This document shows positions 23,750 through 31,729 of a DNA stretch of 64,000 nucleotides, one piece after another. The DNA is taken from NCBI GenBank assembly GCA_021769555.1, contig JAETSR010000001.1, positions 62,001 through 126,000 on the forward strand, written 5' to 3'. The stretch's first letter is position 1. The number at the start of each line of letters is the position of its first letter. The translations under genes were made by a program, and so were the position numbers. The stretch comes from Clostridiaceae bacterium (GTDB taxonomy: Bacteria; Bacillota; Clostridia; Oscillospirales; Acutalibacteraceae). The notes beneath the pieces are model-generated. The model searched no databases. It was not told where the DNA came from and saw only the letters and a program-made list of their open reading frames with translations.

Positions 23750-24294
23750 GATAGCGCCTCCTTGTTGTTAAATAAGTACTCCGCAAAATTGTACTCTGTT
23801 TTGTTTACCTCCATAAAGAGGTTTTGATCTGGACAAGACAGTCCGTAAACCTTTGTAGAATCGTATTCTTTGCAGAATGGCTTTCGTCCATCTTTGATAA
23901 GAGAAATAATGATTTCCCTAGAAGTCATTACCTTTCCATTGTGCCGAAACTTCTTTTCGAGCGTCTTTTTGGCTCGTCCAAACTGCATGGGAGAAATGGT
24001 CTTGCCCCATCCAAAATACTTAGCGTGTTCTGCTTCAATCTCTTTCTGCTTCTCTGTAAGTTCAGCCTGCCGTTCCCTTTCTCTTTCGGCATACTCATCT
24101 CTGTGCTTTTGTTCAATTTTTGCCAACCGCTCTAAGCGGTATTCTGCGCATTGATCAGCAAAAGAAGTGTCAAACTGCCGAATAAAAGCGATCTCTGCAC
24201 CACCAACAAATCTATCGGCATCCATATCTCCCTTTATCCGCTCCACCAGATTGCGCTTGGAAGTGTAGCCCATCCGCTTAACAAAATCAACCAC
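23746..24294 (-). CDS. Hypothetical protein with long charged helix
   Basis: 182 aa. Residues ~55-90 form a highly charged helix (KHRDEYAERERERQAEL). The C-terminal part has GRAKKTLEKKFRHNGKVMTSREI. No known domain; possibly nucleic-acid-binding. Confidence 0.6.
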   Translation of the reverse strand: MVDFVKRMGYTSKRNLVERIKGDMDADRFVGGAEIAFIRQFDTSFADQCAEYRLERLAKIEQKHRDEYAERERERQAELTEKQKEIEAEHAKYFGWGKTISPMQFGRAKKTLEKKFRHNGKVMTSREIIISLIKDGRKPFCKEYDSTKVYGLSCPDQNLFMEVNKTEYNFAEYLFNNKEALS

Positions 24295-24312
24295 CTTGCG
24301 CCTAATAACATA

Positions 24313-24738
24313 CTATGGATCTCTATAATGTCCAAGGAGTAACCCATCTTGACATCCAGAGAAGAAAATGAATAGGTCAAACGTCACACTTCCGTATTCG
24401 TCTGTACCTTCTTCGCTCTTAAAAATGCTACCAATAACACGTTGTACGTTATGCCAGTGCCGTACTACTTTATTTCCTTCTTTGCCATATTCAAATGCTC
24501 TACGGCGCTCAAACGGGCTATTCAATCCAGCCAGTGTGTTCTCTGTAGCCAACTCATAGTCTGCGACAACACCATCGCTCAGAGGGTATTCATACTCGAT
24601 GTAACCCCAGGCTTCACGTTCAATCTCAGGACAGTAAGTCTTGCTGTCAAAATTGACAATCTCTCCGATTCTGTTGTGTTCAGGTTTCGGATATGTCCCT
24701 GGTGCAACTGGTCTTTGTGTACTGTAGTAGCGCTCCAT
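24313..24738 (-). CDS. Hypothetical protein
   Basis: 141 aa, conserved-looking block AWGYIEYEYPLSDGVVADYEL resembling a small phage/Firmicutes family without known function. Transcribed from its own class A promoter at 24771-24802. Confidence 0.65.
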   Translation of the reverse strand: MERYYSTQRPVAPGTYPKPEHNRIGEIVNFDSKTYCPEIEREAWGYIEYEYPLSDGVVADYELATENTLAGLNSPFERRRAFEYGKEGNKVVRHWHNVQRVIGSIFKSEEGTDEYGSVTFDLFIFFSGCQDGLLLGHYRDP

Positions 24739-24770
24739 GATCTGACCTCCTAAATATTTTCTCTACACCT

Positions 24771-24802
24771 TATTTACAGAAAACTATCCCCATCTGCTAA
24801 CC
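24771..24802 (-). promoter_or_regulatory. Phage class A promoter
   Basis: Minus GGTTAGCAG, 14 nt, CTGTAAATA upstream of the gene at 24738. Confidence 0.65.
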
Positions 24803-24817
24803 ATAAAATAAAAAAAA

Positions 24818-24837
24818 CGGAGGGCTTGTGCCCTCCG
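24818..24837 (-). terminator. Hairpin terminator of 24844 gene
   Basis: CGGAGGGC/GCCCTCCG, followed on the minus strand by a T run. Confidence 0.8.
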
Positions 24838-24843
24838 CAATTA

Positions 24844-25458
24844 TTACCCTTCTAACATTTCTTGAAGTAACTGAATTTGGGCTTGGCGCTCATTTTGTCT
24901 AGCAGTATTCCAAACAGCAGCCCGAGCAGCATTCTTAGTGGCATCCCAAGCGGCATTCCAAGCTGCATTCCAAGCTGCAGCCCGACTGGCATTCCAGGCT
25001 GCATCTCTGGCTGAAGTCATAGCTGCAGCCAGAGCGGCAGATATAGCAAAATTATAAACCGCAGCCCGAGCAAAGTCACGAGCAATAGATCGAACAACTG
25101 CCCGAGCAAATTTCAAAGCAGAATCTAACTCTTTATTCGTAATCTTTCCACACAACCACTTTCGCTTTGCCTCAATCACCGCCACGATTCGTAAGTCGGG
25201 ACTTTCAATCTTATTCAACGCCCTATCCGCACAGCGGCAAGCAAACTCGTGGAGAATACGTTCTTCGATAAACTCAGGCCGAAGTACCGCCCACAGCTTG
25301 TCCTCTGCACTTACTTCCTCAACAGGCAGACTAAGCACATCTAGTGCTGTCCATTCTTTCTTTCGTGCGCCAATAACTTCCAGCTTCACTGCCTTTTCTT
25401 CATCTTCCAGCCAGCAAGGCTTGAGGCCCTTGAATTGTTCTAAGGTTATTGCTTTCAT
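24844..25458 (-). CDS. Ala/Trp-repeat protein
   Basis: 204 aa. After a charged N-terminal domain, residues ~115-190 form an Ala-rich helix repeat with period about four (AARAAVWN, AAWNAAWNAAWDA). Such AAWxAA runs occur in putative immunity-type proteins of Firmicutes and phages. The DNA repeats correspondingly (gcattccaagc units at 24949-24990), so it can expand or contract. Own promoter and terminator: a self-contained cassette. Confidence 0.65.
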   Translation of the reverse strand: MKAITLEQFKGLKPCWLEDEEKAVKLEVIGARKKEWTALDVLSLPVEEVSAEDKLWAVLRPEFIEERILHEFACRCADRALNKIESPDLRIVAVIEAKRKWLCGKITNKELDSALKFARAVVRSIARDFARAAVYNFAISAALAAAMTSARDAAWNASRAAAWNAAWNAAWDATKNAARAAVWNTARQNERQAQIQLLQEMLEG

Positions 25459-25493
25459 GACTTCGCCTCCTAAAATCTTAACTTCTTACACCT

Positions 25494-25525
25494 ATATCAC
25501 AGAAAGAAATTACTAACTGCTAACC
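25494..25525 (-). promoter_or_regulatory. Phage class A promoter
   Basis: Minus GGTTAGCAG, 14 nt, CTGTGATATAGG. Confidence 0.62.
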
Positions 25526-25539
25526 ACATAATAAAAAAA

Positions 25540-25561
25540 GCGGAGGGCATACGCCCTCCGC
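25540..25561 (-). terminator. Hairpin terminator
   Basis: GCGGAGGGC/GCCCTCCGC followed by T7 on the minus strand, ending the 25571 gene. Confidence 0.82.
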
Positions 25562-25570
25562 AATTCTTGT

Positions 25571-25924
25571 TTATTTAAGTGATATAACCACTCCTATCTC
25601 ATGATCGGGACTAAGCCAATCCACATACTGTACTTTTAGCACCGTTGTACCCTCAATAGTACATCCCGCCATCTCTAGCTCATACAAGACCTCAATCAGA
25701 TTAGTAGCTCTTTCTGTGATTACAAATTTATCGACCCCTGCATTTCTAAGCACATCCAAGAACTCACCAATTCCATCTTGCATATGTGTAAGGTTAGACG
25801 TTTTAAGAACATCACATCCCCCTTCTTTCGTAGCCCTATAGCCAGTATAGGCTATAAACTCTCCGTTTGTCATTTCTTTTGTAGGTTTCCCTATTAGTTG
25901 TTCAAGAACAGGATTTTCAAACAT
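25571..25924 (-). CDS. Hypothetical phage protein
   Basis: 117 aa from ATG 25924 with GAGGTG upstream (a GTG at 25933 is the alternative). Contains GIGEFLDVLRNAGVDKFVIT, a pattern seen in small Firmicutes phage proteins of unknown role. Its upstream region (25940-26020) has only a poor match to the class A promoter. Confidence 0.62.
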   Translation of the reverse strand: MFENPVLEQLIGKPTKEMTNGEFIAYTGYRATKEGGCDVLKTSNLTHMQDGIGEFLDVLRNAGVDKFVITERATNLIEVLYELEMAGCTIEGTTVLKVQYVDWLSPDHEIGVVISLK

Positions 25925-26026
25925 GTTTTTCACCTCAACTTTCTACACCGATTCTACACCTAAATAAATAGAAAATCAACCCCTCCCAGCCCGTCAAGCC
26001 GTTAGCCCAGCTTATATATGCTTGTC

Positions 26027-26956
26027 CTACGCTTTCACACTCAACAAAGACACCATCTTATCCATCATAGCATGTCCATCCATAATCCTGCGCCAGTTAT
26101 TTTCTTGGTAGTTGGCAGTTTTGCGGCGCGGCTCACTATGTGAAATCATATCGCTCATAGCGTTGATAGCTCCCCATGCAGTCCCCATAAAATTCACGAG
26201 ATCGGGAGCAAAATAGCAAACCATGTACTCCTGCTTGGCTTTCTCGGCACTCTTTTTGGAGCGCTCAGAGCTTTCGTCATCCACTGGGAACATTTCATCC
26301 AGAATCTTACGGATTTCATCATCCGACACCTTAGTGTTAGCCATATGATCGGCATACTTACCTAAGTCCTCCATGTAACTATTTGCCATTTCTAGGCACA
26401 GCCTAGCTTCATGCAACTTAGTCTTAATGTCACCAGTATGACGGACAGACCATGCACGACTTGCGCTATTCAGTGCAAGGTTGAGCGTGTTATTACAAAC
26501 CACACGAACAGGGGTCATGCAGACCCGAATGGCTCCAGAACCATCATGAGTGTTAGAGAAACACATGTAAGGCTCTGTTTTATCGCCCACCAACTCTGTA
26601 TCGGGAAGTTTTGCCAGCAACCAGATCTTCTTGCCACCACAAAGACTCCCAGCGGTTTCATACCTGACATCCCCATCAATCAACGAATCTGTAAAGGAAA
26701 ACGCTTCTTCATTCTGGACAATTTTGTAACGATCTGTCACCACGCCCAGAACGCTGCCGTCTGTTTCACGGATGTTTGCCTTATAGTTTGCAATCCGTTC
26801 CCCACCAACCACCTGGATATTTTTCTGGATAACTTTCCAATCCAATCCAGCCAGCCGCAGCGCATCCGCACTAGTAGGAGCTTCTTCGACCATAGTACCC
26901 AATCCATGCCAGGGTTTCTCACGTACATAGAACATGCTCTCAACATTTGCTGCCAT
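26027..26956 (-). CDS. DUF932 phage/plasmid protein
   Basis: 309 aa with the DUF932 signature: MFYVREKPWHGLGTMV at the start, VVTDRYKIVQNEEAF, CFSNTHDGSGAIRVCMTPVRVVCNNTL in the centre. The family is widespread on phages and plasmids; function not established, possibly DNA metabolism or antidefence. Own class A promoter at 27005-27038. Confidence 0.88.
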   Translation of the reverse strand: MAANVESMFYVREKPWHGLGTMVEEAPTSADALRLAGLDWKVIQKNIQVVGGERIANYKANIRETDGSVLGVVTDRYKIVQNEEAFSFTDSLIDGDVRYETAGSLCGGKKIWLLAKLPDTELVGDKTEPYMCFSNTHDGSGAIRVCMTPVRVVCNNTLNLALNSASRAWSVRHTGDIKTKLHEARLCLEMANSYMEDLGKYADHMANTKVSDDEIRKILDEMFPVDDESSERSKKSAEKAKQEYMVCYFAPDLVNFMGTAWGAINAMSDMISHSEPRRKTANYQENNWRRIMDGHAMMDKMVSLLSVKA

Positions 26957-27004
26957 AATTTAGTCCTCCTTAGACTTTAATAGTGTGTTGGGGTGTCTCC
27001 CTGT

Positions 27005-27038
27005 TATACTTACAGGCCAAACCGCCTTTTTGCTAACC
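27005..27038 (-). promoter_or_regulatory. Phage class A promoter
   Basis: Minus GGTTAGCAA, 14 nt, CTGTAAGTATAAC. Confidence 0.65.
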
Positions 27039-27044
27039 ACAATT

Positions 27045-27392
27045 TCACTTTTTCCAAATATCTTTCAAGCCGAAAACAAGCTCAATCTTATCTTCATAGT
27101 ATGACACCGACAAGTTATCTGTTTTTGCAAGCACGTCCGCCAATATCGCCGTAGGCTCAGAACTGAGAAATACTCCTGGAGGCAATGTCAGCCAAAGTAT
27201 TGCATTCCGTTCATGCGTGTTGGGTTCATAATATCCAGCAACAGCACCATCGACTTTTTGATTGAACTCAGTTAGCTGCTTTTTGATCTCGTGAAACAAA
27301 CGAACTTTCTCGAAATCGGCTACACTTCCATCAAAATTTTCATTTGCATCGTGCATAGCCGCGATCTCATCCGGCGTAAAATCTTTACTCAT
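27045..27392 (-). CDS. Hypothetical protein
   Basis: 115 aa from ATG 27392 (GGAGGG upstream). Acidic, no motif. Overlaps the stop of the 64-aa gene; part of the 28160-27045 group. Confidence 0.6.
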   Translation of the reverse strand: MSKDFTPDEIAAMHDANENFDGSVADFEKVRLFHEIKKQLTEFNQKVDGAVAGYYEPNTHERNAILWLTLPPGVFLSSEPTAILADVLAKTDNLSVSYYEDKIELVFGLKDIWKK

Positions 27393-27583
27393 GCGCACTC
27401 CCTCCGTAATTTCATATAGTCCTTATAAGATATACCCATCATTTCCGCTGCATTATGCAGTGCATCTTTCTTTGTTCCATAAGTACCCTTAGCTCCTGCT
27501 ACAGGCACATTAGGGTTGTCCACATTAAAAGCGAAATACATCTTGCTGCCTTTTTCTTTTGCTACATCATAAGTGATATTCAT
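27389..27583 (-). CDS. Hypothetical small protein
   Basis: 64 aa from ATG 27583 with TGGAGG upstream. Contains GTKKDALHNAAEMMGISYKDY, a helix-turn-helix-like amphipathic tail. Function unknown. Confidence 0.55.
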   Translation of the reverse strand: MNITYDVAKEKGSKMYFAFNVDNPNVPVAGAKGTYGTKKDALHNAAEMMGISYKDYMKLRRECA

Positions 27584-27613
27584 ATTTGCCTCCAAAATTT
27601 TTATGTTTGTGTG

Positions 27614-27976
27614 TTACCACACTGCCCTCCACTTTTCATCGTTCTGAATGGTGTCAATGTCTTTTTCCACCTGGTCAAGTGCGAGTTGATCTGCATGAGA
27701 TGAAATGTTGATGTCTCTATCGTAAACATCTACATTAACACCACCGGAAAAGTCCGTATAAACAGCCTGCACCATTCCATCATGAACCTCAATGGCAATG
27801 TTAGCTGTAGTGTACTGATGTCCGACAATATAATCACAGACACCATTCATCAACTGCTTTTTCTCATTGTTAATCCGATCAATTTCTTCTTGCAACCTCC
27901 TAATCGTGCTGTCGCGATCTTCCACCATCCACTTTAGCTGCTCTTTGTTGGCGTTATGAACTGTAAGACGTGTCAT
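27614..27976 (-). CDS. Hypothetical coiled-coil protein
   Basis: 120 aa from ATG 27976 with GGGAGG upstream. Residues 10-45 form a coiled coil (KWMVEDRDSTIRRLQEEID), followed by a beta-rich part with AIEVHDGMVQAVYTD. Unknown function. Confidence 0.6.
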   Translation of the reverse strand: MTRLTVHNANKEQLKWMVEDRDSTIRRLQEEIDRINNEKKQLMNGVCDYIVGHQYTTANIAIEVHDGMVQAVYTDFSGGVNVDVYDRDINISSHADQLALDQVEKDIDTIQNDEKWRAVW

Positions 27977-27980
27977 GATT

Positions 27981-28160
27981 TCAATCCTCCCATTTGCTGC
28001 AATCCGTTTCTTTTGAAAACAAAGCATACACTCCTACTGGTGCAAGGAAAAGAACTGCTGTAGCGTCTCTGTCCTCGTTTGACCTTCCATGAGCAGTAAT
28101 CACCAGTACAAATACACAAATTGCTATAATCAGCACCCCGCAAATTCTCTGTTTGATCAT
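27981..28160 (-). CDS. Small membrane protein, 59 aa
   Basis: Two hydrophobic stretches (CGVLIIAICVFVLVITA and TAVLFLAPVGVYALF) around a charged loop. Good GGAGG site upstream; first gene behind the class A promoter at 28183-28216. No known family. Confidence 0.6.
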   Translation of the reverse strand: MIKQRICGVLIIAICVFVLVITAHGRSNEDRDATAVLFLAPVGVYALFSKETDCSKWED

Positions 28161-28182
28161 CCCCTTATTTCCTCCATTCTGT

Positions 28183-28216
28183 TATATTTACAGACCAAAA
28201 ATCTTATTTGCTAACT
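28183..28216 (-). promoter_or_regulatory. Phage class A promoter
   Basis: Minus AGTTAGCAA, 14 nt, CTGTAAATATAAC; overlaps the end of the 28395 gene. Confidence 0.62.
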
Positions 28217-28395
28217 TGAATTTCAAAGCGATACCGACCTCGATACTCACGCCAGCGCCATCCAGAAATCACTCCTTTTGCATTCGCAACCGTTCCATCG
28301 GGTTGCAGAGTGCACACGCTCATACAGGAGTATTCCTTGATCACCTCTGCCAGCCCATCCAGGGTATCACTAGTTGCTCTCAATTTCCACTTCAT
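28204..28395 (-). CDS. Hypothetical small protein
   Basis: 63 aa, short SWRWREYRGRYRFEIQ-like aromatic/basic C-terminus. ATG overlaps the upstream gene's stop (28392). Unknown function. Confidence 0.5.
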   Translation of the reverse strand: MKWKLRATSDTLDGLAEVIKEYSCMSVCTLQPDGTVANAKGVISGWRWREYRGRYRFEIQVSK

Positions 28396-28691
28396 TTTTG
28401 ACCCTCCGTTATCTTATTGAATAAATATGGCACACCTACACGATATGGATATAAGGTGAATGAATCATCTCCCCAATCCTTGACAGCATGGCGTGATTTT
28501 TCTTTCCGTATTGTTACCTTATTTATGTTCCGAAACATATCCTCAATTTGAAGCGCTCCATACTTGCTATCAAACTTAATCAGCGTAAAGATAAAAGAGC
28601 TAGGTGTTTCTTTCACCTGCAAATCAATCTGGTAACGATCTAATGCGTTACAATCCAAATTTTCAGCCCGATAAAGGCCAGCAGTCAACAT
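28392..28691 (-). CDS. Hypothetical protein
   Basis: 99 aa, mixed alpha/beta, no motif. Lies 3 bp after the acidic 113-aa gene in one cassette. Confidence 0.58.
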   Translation of the reverse strand: MLTAGLYRAENLDCNALDRYQIDLQVKETPSSFIFTLIKFDSKYGALQIEDMFRNINKVTIRKEKSRHAVKDWGDDSFTLYPYRVGVPYLFNKITEGQK

Positions 28692-28694
28692 GAA

Positions 28695-29036
28695 TTACTC
28701 ATCCTCCTCATCGATTTCTCCTACTGCCGATGACGGGTGTTGCCAATCACAGTAGGCAAACAACATTTTTGCTTGCTCCAAATTGCCATCGCATTCGTGC
28801 ATAAAATCGTCACCTGAATAGCAGTTGTCCAAAATATCTTCGATCTCATCTTCGCTCAGTCCAACTTTATCAATATCGATTTCGTTAAGATAGATATCTG
28901 GGATATAGATAATCTCACTGCCAACCTGGAACTGATTAGCTTTATATATTTCACACTCCTGCCCAGAAGAAAACTCAAAACAGTCAACTAGGTTTTTGCC
29001 AGCTTGCAACGCTCTTATAAGCTCTACTTTATTCAT
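28695..29036 (-). CDS. Acidic hypothetical protein
   Basis: 113 aa, strongly acidic (LSEDEIEDILDN, EIDEEDE at the end). A DNA-mimic antirestriction role is conceivable from charge alone but there is no family match. Class A promoter upstream. Confidence 0.6.
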   Translation of the reverse strand: MNKVELIRALQAGKNLVDCFEFSSGQECEIYKANQFQVGSEIIYIPDIYLNEIDIDKVGLSEDEIEDILDNCYSGDDFMHECDGNLEQAKMLFAYCDWQHPSSAVGEIDEEDE

Positions 29037-29062
29037 AATAGAACCTCCTTAAAAGTTTCTAG

Positions 29063-29096
29063 TATATTCACAGACAAAATTTCCCGTTCGCTAACC
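29063..29096 (-). promoter_or_regulatory. Phage class A promoter
   Basis: Minus GGTTAGCGA, 14 nt, CTGTGAATATACT. Confidence 0.62.
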
Positions 29097-29110
29097 ATAA
29101 AATAAAAAAA

Positions 29111-29132
29111 GCGGAGGGCGTAAGCCCTCCGC
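29111..29132 (-). terminator. Hairpin terminator
   Basis: GCGGAGGGC-GTAA-GCCCTCCGC then T7 on the minus strand. Confidence 0.82.
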
Positions 29133-29137
29133 AATTC

Positions 29138-29500
29138 TTACTCACGATTTAGCCTATCGGCACGTACATACTCAGCAGCGCAAAGCCGCATTGCTTTTTT
29201 GTCAAATGAGTTGCAGTTTTCCCACCCCATTCCTTCCAAGAACTCGATCAACCCATGCTTCGTGCTATAGTGAAACTCGCCAACAATGGGCATCGGACTA
29301 ATTGGGCACTTGATTTTTGCTACGGGTTTTCCATCTTCGGTTACTCCAAAAATCAGCACCAAAGACACCCAGCGATCCTGGGTATAAAGGCTTTTCAAAG
29401 AATCACTAGGGCGAAACTGTCCACATTCTACCTTTGCCATGTAATAAGGCAACAGGTTCGTGAACTTCTTGAAAATCAGCGTATCACATACTCTTGTCAT
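29138..29500 (-). CDS. Hypothetical protein
   Basis: 120 aa, single-gene cassette with own promoter (29605-29638) and terminator. Contains WVSLVLIFGVTEDGKPVAKIK. No family recognised. Confidence 0.6.
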   Translation of the reverse strand: MTRVCDTLIFKKFTNLLPYYMAKVECGQFRPSDSLKSLYTQDRWVSLVLIFGVTEDGKPVAKIKCPISPMPIVGEFHYSTKHGLIEFLEGMGWENCNSFDKKAMRLCAAEYVRADRLNRE

Positions 29501-29604
29501 TTTTTGACCTCCAAAATATTAAATTGTATGGCAGACAATAGCGCAGCCTTGTGTAAAAAAGCGTCTCATTGCGCCCCCTGTTTGCCTTGCCTGTTGTCTG
29601 CCAA

Positions 29605-29638
29605 TATATTTACAGACAGCTTTCTCCAAATGCTAACC
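29605..29638 (-). promoter_or_regulatory. Phage class A promoter
   Basis: Minus GGTTAGCAT, 14 nt, CTGTAAATATATT. Confidence 0.62.
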
Positions 29639-29652
29639 ACATAATAAAAAAA

Positions 29653-29674
29653 GCGGAGGGCTTATGCCCTCCGC
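29653..29674 (-). terminator. Hairpin terminator
   Basis: GCGGAGGGC-TTAT-GCCCTCCGC then T-run on the minus strand. Confidence 0.82.
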
Positions 29675-29684
29675 TCGTATTCTT

Positions 29685-30203
29685 TTAATAATTCTTGGCC
29701 TCCTCCTTAGAGCAGAAGAAATGAAACCCCGTGGAACATTCTTCATCGCTCATATCATAATCTTCAATCACTACCTCATCGCCAACATAATAGGTAGTCT
29801 CACGATCAAAAATCGAGATGCCAACCTTTTCGCCGCAGAAATCACCAATGATTTCCTTAATGATGGCCTTACTGGCTCGGCACTTCCTCCCATACTCACC
29901 ACGAATCTGAGCATCTTCGGGAATATGTGCTACCACAATCACATCGGCAACACACTTCTTATATACCAGCTCGGGCGGTTCAATCGTCCGAATAGGAGGA
30001 ACCTCAATGCCATTCTTTTCACACAGTCTCATAGCGGCGGCACGGACACGCCAGTCCGAATCGCCCAGCCACTGCTTGATCACGTCCAGCGGGATGTCCT
30101 TACCCTGGCAGGCATTCATAGCGGCGACACGGACATCACGGCTACTGCTCTTCAATGCACGTTTGATTGTTTCCAGACTCATACGGTTTTTCTTTTTGTT
30201 CAT
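29685..30203 (-). CDS. HEAT-like repeats plus C-terminal stress-type domain
   Basis: 172 aa from ATG 30203 (GGAGG upstream). Two short HEAT-like repeats near the N-terminus (SSSRDVRVAAMNACQGKD, GDSDWRVRAAAMRLCEKN) precede a C-terminal module KCRASKAIIKEIIGD ... DRETTYYVGDEV ... CSTGFHFFCSKEEA, which is found at the end of pentapeptide-type phage proteins. Function unknown; protein-protein interaction is likely. Single-gene cassette. Confidence 0.72.
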   Translation of the reverse strand: MNKKKNRMSLETIKRALKSSSRDVRVAAMNACQGKDIPLDVIKQWLGDSDWRVRAAAMRLCEKNGIEVPPIRTIEPPELVYKKCVADVIVVAHIPEDAQIRGEYGRKCRASKAIIKEIIGDFCGEKVGISIFDRETTYYVGDEVVIEDYDMSDEECSTGFHFFCSKEEAKNY

Positions 30204-30245
30204 AGTGACCTCCAAAAATTATATTTTATTATGTAGTGCTTACAC

Positions 30246-30279
30246 CTTATCTACAGACATAAATCTGTATTTGCTAACA
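30246..30279 (-). promoter_or_regulatory. Phage class A promoter
   Basis: Minus TGTTAGCAA, 14 nt, CTGTAGATAAG. Confidence 0.6.
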
Positions 30280-30293
30280 CAAAAATAAAAAAA

Positions 30294-30323
30294 GAGGGGA
30301 GGGGACAAGCCCCTCACCCTCTC
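30294..30323 (-). terminator. Hairpin terminator
   Basis: GAGGGTGAGGGG/CCCCTCCCCTC imperfect stem then T7 on the minus strand. Confidence 0.75.
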
Positions 30324-30336
30324 TTTCAATTTCTTC

Positions 30337-31506
30337 TTAGAACGGGACAACCATTTCCTGTGCGTCCTCATCCTCTGCACCCTCCACGGACATTGCCTCA
30401 TCGGCAACATCCGTTTCCAGCACAGTTTCAACCTCCTGCTGATCTTCGTTTTCGGCACCCTCGGTTTCGTCTGCTTCGTCAACCTCAGAAACACGAACCA
30501 TGGACTTGATAATCCGCTGTCTGGTCTGTACAGAATGCGGCTTTGCGCTACCAGCACCCACCGTCTGATTGTACTCGTCAGAAGTGGTGGGCTTGCCGCT
30601 GAAAAAGTCTTTCAGGGTGGTGTTGATCTCATCCTGCGTCATGCCAACTTCCAGTGCCAGATAGCAGAAGTAGGTTGCACACACAAAATGTGTCCTAGTT
30701 TTCACAGCTTTCAGCACTTTCTTGTCATCCAGCGGGGAAAGGCTCTCGGTGAAGTCCAGATAGGCGGTCAATGCGTTTTCGACCTTGCCCTTGGTCTGCC
30801 CATCTACCACAACCTCTTTTGCCCACTGCCGGAAAGCCTTAGTAGAGAAGTCGGGTTCATCGGACGTGACCATGTTATAAATCTGCATGGCAATGTTCTC
30901 GTCTGTAAACCGGCGCTTACCAGCAGCGGAAACCACCGCCTGGATTGCGTCATGACTGGCGATCTCCTGGAAGTCTTTCAGGCTGGGAGTGCTCACCCGT
31001 GTCAATTCTACTGCAGTCAAAGGCTTGCCGTTGTTCAGCCTGCGGAAGAACTCACGCACATCATCTTCGGTCATGTTCTCATAGTAGTAGATTGTCAGGC
31101 TGAAACCCTTGATCTCATCCTGCATCCAGTCGGGCAACTCCGAAAACAACTTGCCAGCGATATCCAGCATGGGCAAATTGCCGTCATCGTCAGGCTCCGC
31201 CTCTTTATCGGGGACGGGAGGGGTATCTGGGGTCAACTCAAACTCGTCATTCATGTAGCCTACAATAGCATTGCAGCGCTGCTTACCGTCCAGGCTGTCA
31301 TACAGATCAGCCTCTTTGTCGCGGGTAAAATAGAACCCAGGAATTGCGAAGCCGTAAATCATGCTGTGAATCAGCAGCGACTTTTTGGAATCGTCCCAAA
31401 CAAGGCTCCGCTGCACTGCGTTGTCAAAGTTGACACGGCCCTTTTCCATGTTCCTCTTCAAATCCTTCGCCATCCAGTTGATGTTAGACTTGTGAATGAA
31501 TGCCAT
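30337..31506 (-). CDS. DUF262-domain protein (GmrSD/ParB-like N-terminal domain)
   Basis: 389 aa from ATG 31506 (GGAGG upstream). DUF262 features: VQRSLVWDDSKKSLLIHSMI, YDSLDGKQRCNAIVGYMN, EFFRRLNNGKPLTAVELTR. In GmrD and related type IV restriction systems this domain powers or regulates cleavage of modified DNA. Here it has no HNH partner; the last ~70 residues are a strongly acidic tail. May be a decoy or inhibitor of host defence (inference). GC content is clearly higher than in its neighbours. Confidence 0.85.
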   Translation of the reverse strand: MAFIHKSNINWMAKDLKRNMEKGRVNFDNAVQRSLVWDDSKKSLLIHSMIYGFAIPGFYFTRDKEADLYDSLDGKQRCNAIVGYMNDEFELTPDTPPVPDKEAEPDDDGNLPMLDIAGKLFSELPDWMQDEIKGFSLTIYYYENMTEDDVREFFRRLNNGKPLTAVELTRVSTPSLKDFQEIASHDAIQAVVSAAGKRRFTDENIAMQIYNMVTSDEPDFSTKAFRQWAKEVVVDGQTKGKVENALTAYLDFTESLSPLDDKKVLKAVKTRTHFVCATYFCYLALEVGMTQDEINTTLKDFFSGKPTTSDEYNQTVGAGSAKPHSVQTRQRIIKSMVRVSEVDEADETEGAENEDQQEVETVLETDVADEAMSVEGAEDEDAQEMVVPF

Positions 31507-31553
31507 AATAAATACCTCCAAAGATTTTGATTTTGTTGTGGGAATGCTCCCGT

Positions 31554-31587
31554 TATATTTACAGAAATGAAATGGCCTTTGCTAACT
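31554..31587 (-). promoter_or_regulatory. Phage class A promoter
   Basis: Minus AGTTAGCAA, 14 nt, CTGTAAATATAAC; drives the DUF262 gene. Confidence 0.65.
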
Positions 31588-31655
31588 GCAATCGTAAATT
31601 TATTTTTTCAGCCTCCTTTATGCTTTATGGAAAAGTCTGTGTGTCAACCTCCCAT

Positions 31656-31689
31656 TATATATACAGACAAGACACTCTATTTGCTAACT
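31656..31689 (-). promoter_or_regulatory. Phage class A promoter without an obvious gene
   Basis: Minus AGTTAGCAA, 14 nt, CTGTATATATAAT followed by GGGAGG, but only a 9-codon frame before the next promoter 70 bp on. Possible remnant of a lost cassette. Confidence 0.58.
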
Positions 31690-31703
31690 AAAAATAGAAA
31701 AAA

Positions 31704-31724
31704 GCGGCGGGAAATTCCCGCCGC
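31704..31724 (-). terminator. Hairpin terminator
   Basis: GCGGCGGGAA/TTCCCGCCGC then T-rich on the minus strand. Confidence 0.8.
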
Positions 31725-31729
31725 CAGTA

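Noticed and set aside
24818..29674. CRISPR-like array from the recurring GCGGAGGGC palindromes
   Set aside because: Spacing is kilobases apart, each copy ends a gene and is followed by a T run; these are terminators.
30535..31530. Long open frame on the plus strand opposite the DUF262 gene
   Set aside because: Antisense shadow of a well-supported gene with good ribosome site; its own sequence has no domain.
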